The notes under the pieces: model-generated | The model's input: only the letters and a program-made list of their open reading frames with translations | What the model was told of the DNA's origin: nothing | The model's database searches: none | Position numbers and translations under genes: made by a program | Assembly: GCA_000708835.1 (NCBI GenBank) | Contig: DF236969.1 | Coordinates: forward strand, 248,001-312,000 | Origin: Klebsormidium nitens | Lineage: Eukaryota > Streptophyta > Klebsormidiophyceae > Klebsormidiales > Klebsormidiaceae | DNA: 64,000 nucleotides | Direction of reading: 5' to 3' | Shown here: positions 15,051-24,634 of the stretch, piece after piece | How positions within the stretch are numbered: the stretch's first letter is position 1 | Layout: each line of letters starts with the position of its first letter

Positions 15051-18000
15051 CTACGCTGTAGAATCCAACCCGTCCGGTAGAACTGATTTTGACGCAGTGC
15101 CATTCTCTGCCTCGCTTACGCTTGCTGCAACTGGCTTAGACTCGATTTTAGCAGTGGAAGGTTTCACCTCATCCGTGGCCTCGATATCCGCACTGCTTGT
15201 GTTTTCAGCTATGCTACCTTTGCTTGCATTCGCAATTTGCTCAGACACATTTGCCGACTCCTCAGTTTCCTGTGCTTTTTCGGCCGCTTGCCGAGCGCCT
15301 GCTTCGTTGATCACTATCTCGCTCTTTATCACCCCAGCAGCCTTCGCCGTCAGATCATCAACCGCACCCTCTTTCTGCCCCTCGTTCTGTGTCCCAGCTT
15401 CCACGCCGCTCGCTGCAGGAGGCTCGCCAATCGGCTTCATAGAGCGCCCCAGTGCGTTGACGGTTCTCCCTCTGCCGAAAACGAACCCCTTGGTTCCGTC
15501 CGGCATTCTGGGGCCCTTAGGCAGCGCTGCCCTGGCTGGGGACGGGTCCCGGTTCTGTGTCCCGGGTCCGTTCGCTGGCTGGCCTTGCTGGCCCCGCCCC
15601 TTCCCCCGACCAGGGGCCGCTCCGTCCGGGTGGACTGGCAACTTACGCTCCTGCAGATCAGAAAAACGACCGGCGGCTTACGAAAAGCATTCACAGATAA
15701 ATCGGAGGAATCAGATGAATCGCCCGCATACTAGGGAGTTGATTGAACCAGACGAAAAGGTTCTGGTGTTGCGAACGCTTGCGAAGCCGGCCGGACCAGC
15801 GGGACGAGTGGACGGCATCTTCTGTGCTGCTCTTCATACTTACACGAGCAACGGATGTCTGAGCCCAGAGTGAGGGGGGTGTGATGTAAGCAGCATCAAA
15901 GACTGTTCGACAGTGCTCGGACCCGACCGATTGCCACTGACCAGGACCTCGGCCAGAAAAGAATGAGCTCGGTCGCGAATTTCAGCCCAGAAACTTCTCC
16001 GACGACCAAGGAGAGAACCGCACCTTGTGCCCCTCTCCCTCGGTCCCGGTCCCCTCCCCCTCGCTGTCCCCCCGTGGCGCGCTGGCCTTCCGCAGCCCTT
16101 GCCGCCGCACGAGCGGCCGCACCTGCAGCCCCGACCGCCAGTTCTGCCGGTCGGTCAGCTCCGCACATGCCCGGTCCGCTAGTTCGAACGACTCCATCTC
16201 GATCAGCGCGTGCTGCCGGGTGCTCACCAGCAGGCTGGGGCCGTCCTTGAACTTGGCCTGCGCGTCGCGGGCCGATTGCGTGGCGCTGTTGGCACCCTCG
16301 GGGTGGCAGATACGGACCATGTTCACCTTGCCGACCTGAAGGGCCACATTGGCTTCAGTGCTTCGTTATCAAAAATATTCAAAATTTTCATGGTGAACCT
16401 GCATACTAGGTCGGCCTCTTTATCCTATCGTCCTTCGTTCTTGTCTTCATTTTTCCATGTGAAGACCTTGAGTGACAGCAATATGTATGGTCTGACCATA
16501 TGCATCTCGTCAAGAGGACACCCCTGATGAACACACCAAGACTGAGACAGAAAAAGGAATGCTCAACTACTGAAAATAACCACTTCTGCCTTGGACATCA
16601 GCATACTGCGCTCAGTCCTAACGCACGCAGTGATCGTGCAAAGAAAGCGTGCAAAGGTTTGACCTGCCACATAAGACTTTGTTTTATAAACATTTTAACG
16701 TTTTGACGAACTTATTAATTACCTGAGAAAAGAGGGCCTCCATGCCCTGGATGGTGGGGTTGGAGGGGAGGTTCTCAGCGACCACTGTGCGCATCTGAAT
16801 GTCAAAGAGGTTGACATCAGGGAGGGGCTGTGCGCGGCGCACCTTCTTGCCGTCCGAGCTGACCACCTGCTAGCAAAGTGAGAGATCTGAACCTGGCGGA
16901 ACCCTATTTTTTCATTCTATTTTTGGGTCGGCACCAGCACACAGGTTGACGGGGCATCTACGGCAGATCTGGAAGTATGGCTGAGCCAAGCTCAGTCCCA
17001 TTCCCAGAGGACTAACGACACGAACAACTGTACTGGTGGCCCTGCTTCTTGGCAAAGAAATCAGGTCCAATTCATGGGTTTCATGCCTGCCACTATTTTC
17101 GAACAAAGAGCATCCAATTCCAGATGCATCTGATGGCAGAGCGGCTGTACTATCAGAAACTTACCAGCTGTTGGGAAGACCGGACAGCTTGAGCAATGAC
17201 TGCGTGATTCTTTGACAGGCTCTTGATCTTGTTGAAACCTCCTATTGTCTTGATAGGCACTGTACACAAACAGGGAGGTGGTCTGTCAGAAGGAGAATTG
17301 AGACCAGAGGATATTGCAAATTAAGATGAGAATGGCACTAGAAGCACCTTCAATCAGTAGCGACTGCACCATGTCACTCAAAAGCTTGCAACCAGAATTT
17401 TTCAGTTGATACATGAAAGATCGTTGAAAAATGACCATTGCTCAGTGTATGTAGAATGAGATGATGAAGACTGACCCCAGCCCTCAGGATCTTTCCGGAC
17501 AAGCTTCATCAAAAAGTTGTCTGTTGGAAGGTTCTGGTCGCTCAAGTAGAATTCAACCTGCAATCAAACAGATCGAGACTACCTGTCAGTCTCAATTAAT
17601 TTCTCAACACTACTGGTTGGTGCAGAGTCACTTCACATTCCTTCTTCCTTGAAGAATGTAAGAAGTTGAAATGCTTGCAATGTCATTACACAAACAATGC
17701 ATCCACACAACCTGGTGATGCCAATTACAAGCGAAAGATGCAAATTTCTAGACTCAAATGCAGGAAGAAGCACAAGCAGCACAATCTTTCAGATCACGAC
17801 CACTTGCATGATTCCAGAATCGTGATGACGTTGATACACGGCAGAGAGTACCAGACAGTATATCTGGAACTCCAAAAGAAAACTTGCCTGCTTTACGATC
17901 TTTTCCCGGAGCTCTTCGCTTATTTCAGGCGGCGCTGCCGCCCGTGACTGGGATGGCTGTCCCTGCATTTGATCCGCAGACTGCTGCATCTGCTCATTGG

Positions 18001-18961
18001 TATGTTGCTGCGGGCCAGGCATTGGCTGGCGGAACTGTTCATTCTGGAAAGGCGCCTGATGCATCACCGGAGGGAACTGGCGGTTGGGGCCCTGAAACTG
18101 GTGGTTTGGCCCTGAGAACATTGGATTCGGACTCTGGAACTGTTGATGGGGACCCTGGTTAGGACCAGGGAATGGCTGGCCCCTGCCTGGAAACTGCTGC
18201 GGTGTTTGCATCATTCCAAAGTGTTGCGGCATCTGTGGGGGGAGGAGTGGCGGCCGCATCTGAGGATGAAGCCCCTGTTGCTGCTGCTGCTGCATCAACA
18301 TCATGGCCTCCCGCTGCAAAATGAACTGCTGAGCTAGGTGCTGTTGCACAGCCAAAGGCACGTTGGTTGGAAGCTGGGGGATCGGGCCCAGCCCCATGCT
18401 GACTGGAGGGGTGAACCCAGGGGCCTGCATTGCTATGTTGGGACCGCTGGAGAAGCCATGGATTGTCTGCAGCGGATTGCCCTGGGCCCTGTCCCGCTGC
18501 TTCTTTTGCTGGCGCCCTGATGCAGGCGCATGCGCATTGGTCGATTGGGACGGTACATCAGAAGCCTGTGGCGAGGATCTGCTGGACATGGGGACAAACT
18601 CAGCCGCTGCAGGAGACAATTTTACCCTGCTAGAACCTTGCGAAGATGCAGATTGCGATGCGGGGTTAGTGGCAGGGTCTGCGGACGAAGGCTCCTGTTT
18701 TGATGCACTCGCTTTCAGTTTTGACGAATCCACTGCTGCTTCACGAGAGGAAGGAGACGCGTTCTCCTCCACTCGGCCATTCCCCCCTGCCAGTAAATCA
18801 ACTGCCCTGGCACATTCTCTCATTTCTCCTTCCATTCCATGCGAGACAGACAATAGATCCTGGCGCCGCAGATTGGCAACGCTCTCAGGTCCCTTGTCCT
18901 CAGCAATCTCTCCAACTTTACCATTGCTCACTGCTGAGGGTGGCGCCGATGGATCCGCCAT
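15051..18961 (-). CDS. LARP6: La-related protein 6 (LARP6-type: La motif, RRM, SUZ-C)
   Basis: This is an RNA-binding protein of the La superfamily, cytoplasmic or nuclear, acting in mRNA translation or stability. Six exons (17888-18961, 17476-17557, 17165-17259, 16723-16866, 16024-16335, 15051-15650) join in phase to 768 residues. The first 340 residues are disordered and Q/P/F-rich with a Q6 run and repeated FxGPN units. The La motif begins LREKIVKQ|VEFYLSDQNLP at about 351 and includes IGGFNKIKSLSKNHAVIAQA. The RRM-like domain follows (RTVVAENLP; ALIEMESFELADRACAEL). The last exon carries the SUZ-C signature GPRMPDGTKGFVFGRGR and then an Ala/Glu-rich tail of about 150 residues. The first intron uses a GC donor (CAG|gcaagt). 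The ATG at 18961 lies only about 160 bp from the retrotransposon edge. The domain order identifies the family; assignment to a plant LARP6 subtype is left open. Confidence 0.93.
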
Positions 18962-19122
18962 TCTTCTTCTGCTTGAAGGGCTGTCCTTTCAAGAGTGCTT
19001 CTCTTTAGACTTCAAGTTCTACATATGCTCCTGGACTTTGGCTGTGGTCCTTTGATTTTTGGGTTAGCACTGGGTTAGTTGAGTTATCGATCTGGCTTAA
19101 AGGTCAGCCGGCTTCAATGTTG
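18962..19122. promoter_or_regulatory. LARP6-side remnant of a shared promoter
   Basis: About 160 bp remain between the LARP6 ATG and the left end of the retrotransposon. Together with 24635-24858 it makes an ancestral intergenic space of about 385 bp between two divergently transcribed genes. Confidence 0.5.
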
Positions 19123-19298
19123 ACTATTATCGAATAGGCTTAGGTGCGATAATAGTAGTGAATACTTCGATAAGACTCTTTGAATAATATTTAGGACTGT
19201 GCGTAGTCCGTAGAAGTAGAGTATAAATAGTTCATGGCGGAGTTGGAAGTTCCTCATTCCAACTCGCCACTTTAGAAATCTAGCAGAGTCTTGCTTGT
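19120..19298 (+). repeat. Split direct repeat A1 (left end)
   Basis: Left copy of the A repeat. It matches 24287-24465 with about four substitutions and runs into the assembly gap at 19299, so its true right end is hidden. Confidence 0.88.
19222..19229 (+). promoter_or_regulatory. TATA-like box in repeat A1
   Basis: TATAAATA lies inside A1, about 100 bp from the element's left edge and upstream of all element frames. It is repeated in A2 at 24389-24396. It is a reasonable promoter for the genomic RNA, but this is inferred from position and sequence only. Confidence 0.4.
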
Positions 19299-19610
19299 NN
19301 NNNNNNNNNNNNNNNNNNNNNNNNNNNNNNNNNNNNNNNNNNNNNNNNNNNNNNNNNNNNNNNNNNNNNNNNNNNNNNNNNNNNNNNNNNNNNNNNNNNN
19401 NNNNNNNNNNNNNNNNNNNNNNNNNNNNNNNNNNNNNNNNNNNNNNNNNNNNNNNNNNNNNNNNNNNNNNNNNNNNNNNNNNNNNNNNNNNNNNNNNNNN
19501 NNNNNNNNNNNNNNNNNNNNNNNNNNNNNNNNNNNNNNNNNNNNNNNNNNNNNNNNNNNNNNNNNNNNNNNNNNNNNNNNNNNNNNNNNNNNNNNNNNNN
19601 NNNNNNNNNN
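19299..19610. other. Assembly gap (312 N)
   Basis: A run of N within the left part of the retrotransposon. It hides the right end of A1 and the start of the gag-like frame. The true size may differ from the number of N. Confidence 0.95.
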
Positions 19611-21451
19611 ACCCCAGCGCAGGTTTTCCCTGCCCCCTGGTCCCCTGGTCCAAGCTGGGACCCACTGGACGACCCAGACGACCACTTCACCGACCTGGAC
19701 ATTAGCGACTCCGAGGAGAACAGGGTGGTGGCACCTAAACGTGTCCGCACACCATCCCCGTCACCTGCACCTGGGCGAAGGGTCAAAAAGCGACTAGAGT
19801 TTCCCCTGGGTGAGCCCATGGGTGACCAAGGTGGTAACCATGATGGTACCACCACATCTGCTGATGCAGTGAATGATGCAGGCAACCCTGTTGTTAATGA
19901 TATCATGAGGGGGAATCTTTTAACAGGGAGGCGTGAGCGGGACGCCACACCTAGTCCCCGCAATGGCAGGGCTTACATCACCCCAATTAATGCACGTGGT
20001 AATGCTTTTCTGCAAACTGGGGGCAATGGTGCTCTGGAGTACCCCATTGTTTCCCCCTCTGTTATGGTCTCAGAGGTCTCTGCCCGTTAGTATGCTCGCG
20101 CCTAATGAGGCGCTTGGTGAGAATAATCGGTTTTCTGATTCCCTGTTGGGACGTAGACCCGTCCAGGAGCGTCTTGGGCCCCTATTCGGGCCCCCACCAG
20201 TCATGCAACAAGCCTGGTTTTCACACCGCTGGCTATGGCCATGCACAAAATAACAATGGGAATATTTTCGTACCAACCACTGCAGGCATCTTCCCTGGGC
20301 CCCCCGTAACTTCCCCCACCATGGACTCTGGTAGTATTCACCAACTCCATGAAGCTATCAAGGGGGGGCGTGCGCACATTGACATGCTTCAATCCCAATT
20401 CGATTCCTTAATCAACTCAAACCCCGGCCCTATTCGGCCCCAGCCCCTGTATCCACCTAACCCCCCCCAGTTTGGCCCCTACGTTCCCCCCCCGGCGCCG
20501 CCAGCTCCACCGCCTCCGGTCACGATGCCCCCCCTAGTTTGGGGGGGCCCTCAGGTGGGGTTTCAACAGGCGGCATTCGCCCCCCCCGCGGCATACGCCC
20601 CCCCACCTCAGCAACCGGTTCCCCTGGTACGAACCGGCTTCGACCACTCGCGCTTGCAAGCGGCCCCACCAGCGCCACGACAGGGTACGTACCCCGGTAC
20701 CCCGTTTGTTCCAGTTCAACCGCCCAAACCTCTGCTTATTTCAGATTTTTTGACCGCAAACACTGTAAATGCCCTTAGGCGGGCAAACCAAAACGTGATG
20801 GTCGACAATTCGACGGGTTTTCTTTCTGTTCACTGCCCTACACCTCTGGCGTGTCCACCAAAAAGATAAAATGCCCTGATAATGTGGCGTGGATCAAAGG
20901 ATCTCAGCGCATAAAAACGGCCTTAATGCAAATCGGTGCAATCGAGGGTCCTGACTATGATCGGTACCAGGAATCGTGCCTCACACTACTGTTGGACACC
21001 AAATGTGGGGGCCAGGGTTGGCACCTAGATGTATTTTTGGAATTTGACGAGGCCCATCGCCTGAGTCCAGCTTGAATGGGCCACGGGGAGTGCGTTTGAT
21101 GTGATATGTCCTCTGCGCATGGCTAATTTTGCGGCAAAGGCCGCAGCCAAACAGTCGAAACCGGCCCAGTCCTTTCTTGAACCAGGAACAGGTTCTCGTC
21201 GCCCCGGGGGCCGCACGCGGGGCCCGGGTCACGTGCGCTGCTTCACCTGGTGGAATACCGGGGCCTGCACCAAGGGTACCGGCTGCGCGTTCGCCAAGGC
21301 TCACAAGTCTTGCCCCTGCGGCGACCCTCGGGACCACGCCCCAGGCCCCTGCCCCAACCGACCGGCCAGCCCCGGGGACTCTGCGGCAGCCCCCGACCAC
21401 AGGATAATCGCTGCCCCGGTCGCCGGCGGGCATGGCCGCCCGCCCAGGTAG
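19611..21451 (+). pseudogene. Gag-like first coding region of the retrotransposon, frame broken
   Basis: Coding-like sequence continues across the whole stretch but changes frame repeatedly. It emerges from the gap in one frame and stays open to 20090, moves to a second frame around 20090-20253, a third to about 20830, then back at 20851-21075, and again at 21064-21451. The content is Pro/Ala-rich with a basic N-terminal patch (GRRVKKR). The last part has a CCCH-type finger with spacing C-x8-C-x5-C-x5-H, followed by CPCG and a further CPNRP, in place of a retroviral CCHC knuckle. The frame changes could be real indels, programmed shifts or sequencing errors in C runs. Structural or nucleic-acid binding function is inferred from position and the finger. 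Confidence 0.6.
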
Positions 21452-23175
21452 CTTGGATCGAGAATTTAATCTCTCTTCGCCCTCTTCGCTTATGTGCGTG
21501 GCAGGCTGAACTTCGTAATGACGAAGATAAGAATTTTTTGCTTTATCTGATTGAGCACGGCCTCAGTTTGACTAGTGGTACGCACCGTGGAATCGAATCT
21601 TTCAAGTGCAATAATTACAGATCGGCTTACGCAGCTCGTGCGCAGGTGAATGATGCCTTGCAGCCTGACATTCGCGCATATCGCATTTTCCGACCGTACG
21701 ACGGTCAAACTTCTTCGTACGTACATTCTTTAGGGGCGGTATCCAAAACAGAGTCAAGTGTACGGGTTATTCATGACCACTCGCGACCAATGGGTCGCTC
21801 GCTCAATTCCCATCTAACCCAATCCAATTTTTCCTTTCAGTCTGTCGACGACGCTGTGCGGCTTATGAGCCCCAATTGTTACATGGCCAAAGTCGACATC
21901 GAAGCTGCGTACCGCTACGTCCCTATCGACCCGTACGACTGGGACCTAACAGCCTTTTGTTGGCCGTCTGATTCATTAGAAGATTTATACTTTGATGGGT
22001 ACTTGCAATTCGGACTTAAAAACGCTTGCAAAGTTTTTAATCGTATTGGGCGCGCCATCGTTAGGATGATGGCTCGTCGAGGATTCAAGTGCGTAATTGT
22101 GTACGTAGACGATTTCATCATAATTTGTGCAATCGAAGCAATGGCTTGGTATGCATATTGGACTCTTCGCATCCTCCTAAACAAATTCGGCTTTAAGGTC
22201 AACATGCGGGCACATAAATGTATCGCTCCGTGTCAAATAATCGAATTTCTTGGCATCACACTTGATTCCGTTACAATGCAAGCCCGCCTAAGCGCCGCCA
22301 AATTAGCGACCCTCTCTATCATGGTTTCCGAACTCTTGCACCGTAGCAACATCACTCGCCGCGAACTTGATAAAATCAACGGGAAACTAAATTGGGTATG
22401 CAAAGTCGTGTACGGCGGTCGCACATTTTTGCGTCGCCTTATCGATGCTCAATGGAGTGTCTCTCGCCCGCATCATCATATTCGTATTTCCGCGGGAATC
22501 CGTTTAGACCTACAATGGTGGGACCAATTCTTGACTCACTTCAATGGACACACCACCCTTATTCCGAGCCGGCCTCTCTCGTTCAACGACATTTCTACCG
22601 GCGCATCCTCATCTTTTGGGTACGGCGCATTTTTGATGGGGGGTTATTTCTCCCTTTCCTTTTTCGCGGCTCGTAAAATATTCCCGGATGCTCCCGATCC
22701 ATCCGAACCAATCCATGTTCACGAGCTCTTTGCCGTCCTCATCTTATGCCGAATATTTTCGGCCGCCCTAAGGGGCCTTTTCGTACGATTGCACAAAGAC
22801 AACACTATCGTGGTAGCCGTCATTAACAAAGGAACTGCCAAAGGGACTACGGGCCCCCGCATGATGCAGTTTGTTCGAGAAATTTTTTGGTTATCTGCAC
22901 ACCACAATTTCCGGCTAACTAGCACTTACATATCTTCCGAAAATAATTCGCTGGCGGATGAAATGATTATTCCCGATTTTCCGTACTCCTTGATGACTGG
23001 AAAAATGGTCGCCACCTTCTACTCAAATCTGACATCTGATTTTGTGTCCAGACCCCCCTCTTCCGGCCCTGGTGGAGAAAATGCACGGGTACATGGTCAA
23101 CTGGTTGGCCGCCTCCTCGCAACGCACCTACGGAGCTTTCGTGAGGTATTATGTCACTTTTTGCTCAACTTATAA
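21250..23175 (+). CDS. Reverse transcriptase-RNase H of the retrotransposon
   Basis: This is the polymerase polyprotein that copies element RNA into DNA. The frame is open from a GTG at 21250 to a stop at 23175, but family-like sequence starts near 21430 (LRLCAWQAELRNDEDKNFL), so it may be reached by frameshift from the gag-like region. RT hallmarks are KVDIEAAYRYVPI, QFGLKNACKVFNRI and the catalytic YVDD at 22102-22113 (residues 285-288 counted from 21250). RNase H acidic residues are Asp447 (NDISTG), Glu492 (HVHELFAV), Asp517 (LHKDNTIVV) and Asp570 (NNSLADE). No protease, integrase or methyltransferase domain is present. Its end overlaps the recombinase frame by about 130 nt. No internal stop is seen, so the product may be functional. 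Confidence 0.9.
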   Translation: MEYRGLHQGYRLRVRQGSQVLPLRRPSGPRPRPLPQPTGQPRGLCGSPRPQDNRCPGRRRAWPPAQVAWIENLISLRPLRLCAWQAELRNDEDKNFLLYLIEHGLSLTSGTHRGIESFKCNNYRSAYAARAQVNDALQPDIRAYRIFRPYDGQTSSYVHSLGAVSKTESSVRVIHDHSRPMGRSLNSHLTQSNFSFQSVDDAVRLMSPNCYMAKVDIEAAYRYVPIDPYDWDLTAFCWPSDSLEDLYFDGYLQFGLKNACKVFNRIGRAIVRMMARRGFKCVIVYVDDFIIICAIEAMAWYAYWTLRILLNKFGFKVNMRAHKCIAPCQIIEFLGITLDSVTMQARLSAAKLATLSIMVSELLHRSNITRRELDKINGKLNWVCKVVYGGRTFLRRLIDAQWSVSRPHHHIRISAGIRLDLQWWDQFLTHFNGHTTLIPSRPLSFNDISTGASSSFGYGAFLMGGYFSLSFFAARKIFPDAPDPSEPIHVHELFAVLILCRIFSAALRGLFVRLHKDNTIVVAVINKGTAKGTTGPRMMQFVREIFWLSAHHNFRLTSTYISSENNSLADEMIIPDFPYSLMTGKMVATFYSNLTSDFVSRPPSSGPGGENARVHGQLVGRLLATHLRSFREVLCHFLLNL

Positions 23176-24076
23176 TTTTCAGCCCATTCAACCGGCTGAA
23201 ACCACTGTTTGCTTGTACGTCACAAAACTTGCTGAGACGTGCTCGTATAGGACAATTAAGACGTATCTTAACGGCGTCCGAATTCTTCACTTAGAAGCCG
23301 GGTTAACGAACCCGCTCCCCGCCATGTTCAATCTGGAGCGTACTTTTAGAGGTATCAAGAGGTCAAAGGGCGACGTTACTCCTAACCGCAAACTGGCGGT
23401 CACCCCTGATATATTATCCCGAATAATTCGTCGCTTGGATATGTTCAACCCCGGCAATATGGCCTTCACCGCAGCAATGCTTGTCGCATTTTTCGGATTC
23501 TTTCGAAAGGCCAATGTGTGCCCGGTCCATAGTGGGACCAATCCTGTTGACGAACAATCCCCGGTTAAACGCTGCGATTTTGAATTTAGCGATAATATGA
23601 CATTGGTCTGGGTCAATCTGCGACGCACAAAAACCATTCAATTCGGCCAACGAACCCTTCGCGTTCCCCTCCCGGCAATCCCCGGTTCCGTTCTGTGCCC
23701 GGTCACTGCACTTAGCCGCCTATTTGCGGCGGTCCCCGGTCGCCCCGAGGACTTCGCCTTCTCATTTCCGGGCCCCTCTGGCCAACTAACCACCTTTACT
23801 CATAAATCTTTTGTCACCGAGTTCAAAAATTCCCTCGCCCAAATTGGCATGGACTCGGCCCACTATTCTGGGCATTCCTTTCGGCGGGGCGGCGCAACAT
23901 TTGCGTTCCAGTGTGGCGCCACCCCCGCTCAAATAAAAGAGCAGGGAGATTGGAAAGTCTCTGCATATCTCCTTTACCTTGAGTTCGATGACCCGGCCCG
24001 TGCCCAAGTCGCTTCGCTTATGGCGAACTCCATCCTGCTTTCGACTTGGCGGTTCCCCGGTCGGCCTCAACACTAG
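23081..24076 (+). CDS. Tyrosine recombinase of the retrotransposon
   Basis: This enzyme would integrate the circular cDNA by site-specific recombination. From the first ATG at 23081 it is 331 residues; the same frame is open back to a TTG at 23042, overlapping the RT-RNase H end, which suggests coupled translation or a frameshift fusion. An N-terminal SAM-like core-binding part (LAASSQRTYGAFVRYYVTFC) is followed by the catalytic part. Visible catalytic set: Arg at about 142 (FFGFFRKANV), His265-x-x-Arg268 in HSFRRGGATF, Trp291 in GDWKVSAYLLYL and a Tyr at 296 or 299. The set matches YR enzymes of DIRS-like and Crypton elements. The frame is unbroken. Confidence 0.9.
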   Translation: MHGYMVNWLAASSQRTYGAFVRYYVTFCSTYNFQPIQPAETTVCLYVTKLAETCSYRTIKTYLNGVRILHLEAGLTNPLPAMFNLERTFRGIKRSKGDVTPNRKLAVTPDILSRIIRRLDMFNPGNMAFTAAMLVAFFGFFRKANVCPVHSGTNPVDEQSPVKRCDFEFSDNMTLVWVNLRRTKTIQFGQRTLRVPLPAIPGSVLCPVTALSRLFAAVPGRPEDFAFSFPGPSGQLTTFTHKSFVTEFKNSLAQIGMDSAHYSGHSFRRGGATFAFQCGATPAQIKEQGDWKVSAYLLYLEFDDPARAQVASLMANSILLSTWRFPGRPQH

Positions 24077-24167
24077 CACCTTCACCGAGCAGAGACGAAG
24101 ACGGCGTAGCCTAGTAAAGTTAAGCCCGGTTCAGTCACCTAGCGTTAAAACCGACCTGGTCCTTGGA

Positions 24168-24286
24168 GGGTAGGCTAGTCCTTAGTGTCTTCCTAGGGGG
24201 TGACTCGAGCTTGTTCGATCACCCCCCACTCACAGATTTACTAAAGGCGGACCCTGCCTATATCCCCCAGTCGTTCGCAATATTCA
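24168..24286 (+). repeat. Split direct repeat B1
   Basis: A 119-bp copy of B. It differs from B2 (24505-24623) at one position (gcTtgt against gcAtgt) and is joined directly to A2. Confidence 0.9.
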
Positions 24287-24504
24287 TTGACTATTATCGG
24301 ATAGGCTTAGGTGCGATAATAGTGGTGAATACTTCGATAAGACTCTTCGAATAATATTTAGGACTGTGCGTAGTCCGTAGAAATAGAGTATAAATAGTTC
24401 ATGGCGGAGTTGGAAGTTCCTCATTCCAACTCGCCACTTTAGAAATCTAGCAGAGTCTTGCTTGCCCACCCGCCCTCTACCTGAAAGAGACATACGCTTA
24501 TTTA
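24287..24504 (+). repeat. Split direct repeat A2
   Basis: A 218-bp copy of A between B1 and B2. It shows the full right end of A (ending cgcttattta), which is hidden by the gap in A1. It repeats the TATAAATA word at 24389-24396. Confidence 0.9.
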
Positions 24505-24623
24505 GGGTAGGCTAGTCCTTAGTGTCTTCCTAGGGGGTGACTCGAGCATGTTCGATCACCCCCCACTCACAGATTTACTAAAGGCGGACCCTGCCTATAT
24601 CCCCCAGTCGTTCGCAATATTCA
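24505..24623 (+). repeat. Split direct repeat B2 (right end)
   Basis: Terminal 119-bp copy of B. It is followed at 24627-24634 by actattat, the same octamer that opens A1 and A2, and then by flanking DNA. Confidence 0.9.
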
Positions 24624-24634
24624 CTAACTATTAT

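Larger units (their letters stand above)
19123..24634 (+). mobile_element. Tyrosine-recombinase retrotransposon with split direct repeats (Ngaro/PAT-like, DIRS order)
   Basis: The element is about 5.5 kb, including a 312-base gap. Its order is A1 (19120-19298 and on into the gap), a gag-like region, RT plus RNase H, tyrosine recombinase, B1 (24168-24286), A2 (24287-24504), B2 (24505-24623). A1-ORFs-B1-A2-B2 is the split-direct-repeat layout known for Ngaro and PAT elements, which integrate as circles by tyrosine recombinase and make no target-site duplication. No integrase, aspartic protease or methyltransferase is seen. A1 and A2 differ at about 4 of 178 comparable sites and B1 and B2 at 1 of 119, so insertion is fairly recent. 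The word actattat occurs at both outer edges and at the B1/A2 junction. No methyltransferase favours Ngaro over DIRS or PAT; that placement is inference. Confidence 0.88.

Noticed and set aside
14785-15873. A 362-codon plus-strand open frame
   Set aside because: It lies antisense to the LARP6 last exon, which has a conserved SUZ-C motif and joins in phase with the LARP6 chain. The plus frame has no recognisable domain.
18363-19055. A 230-codon plus-strand open frame over the LARP6 start
   Set aside because: Antisense shadow of LARP6 exon 1 with only low-complexity content.
19299-19610. Open frames running through the N run on both strands
   Set aside because: They are open only because N cannot encode a stop.
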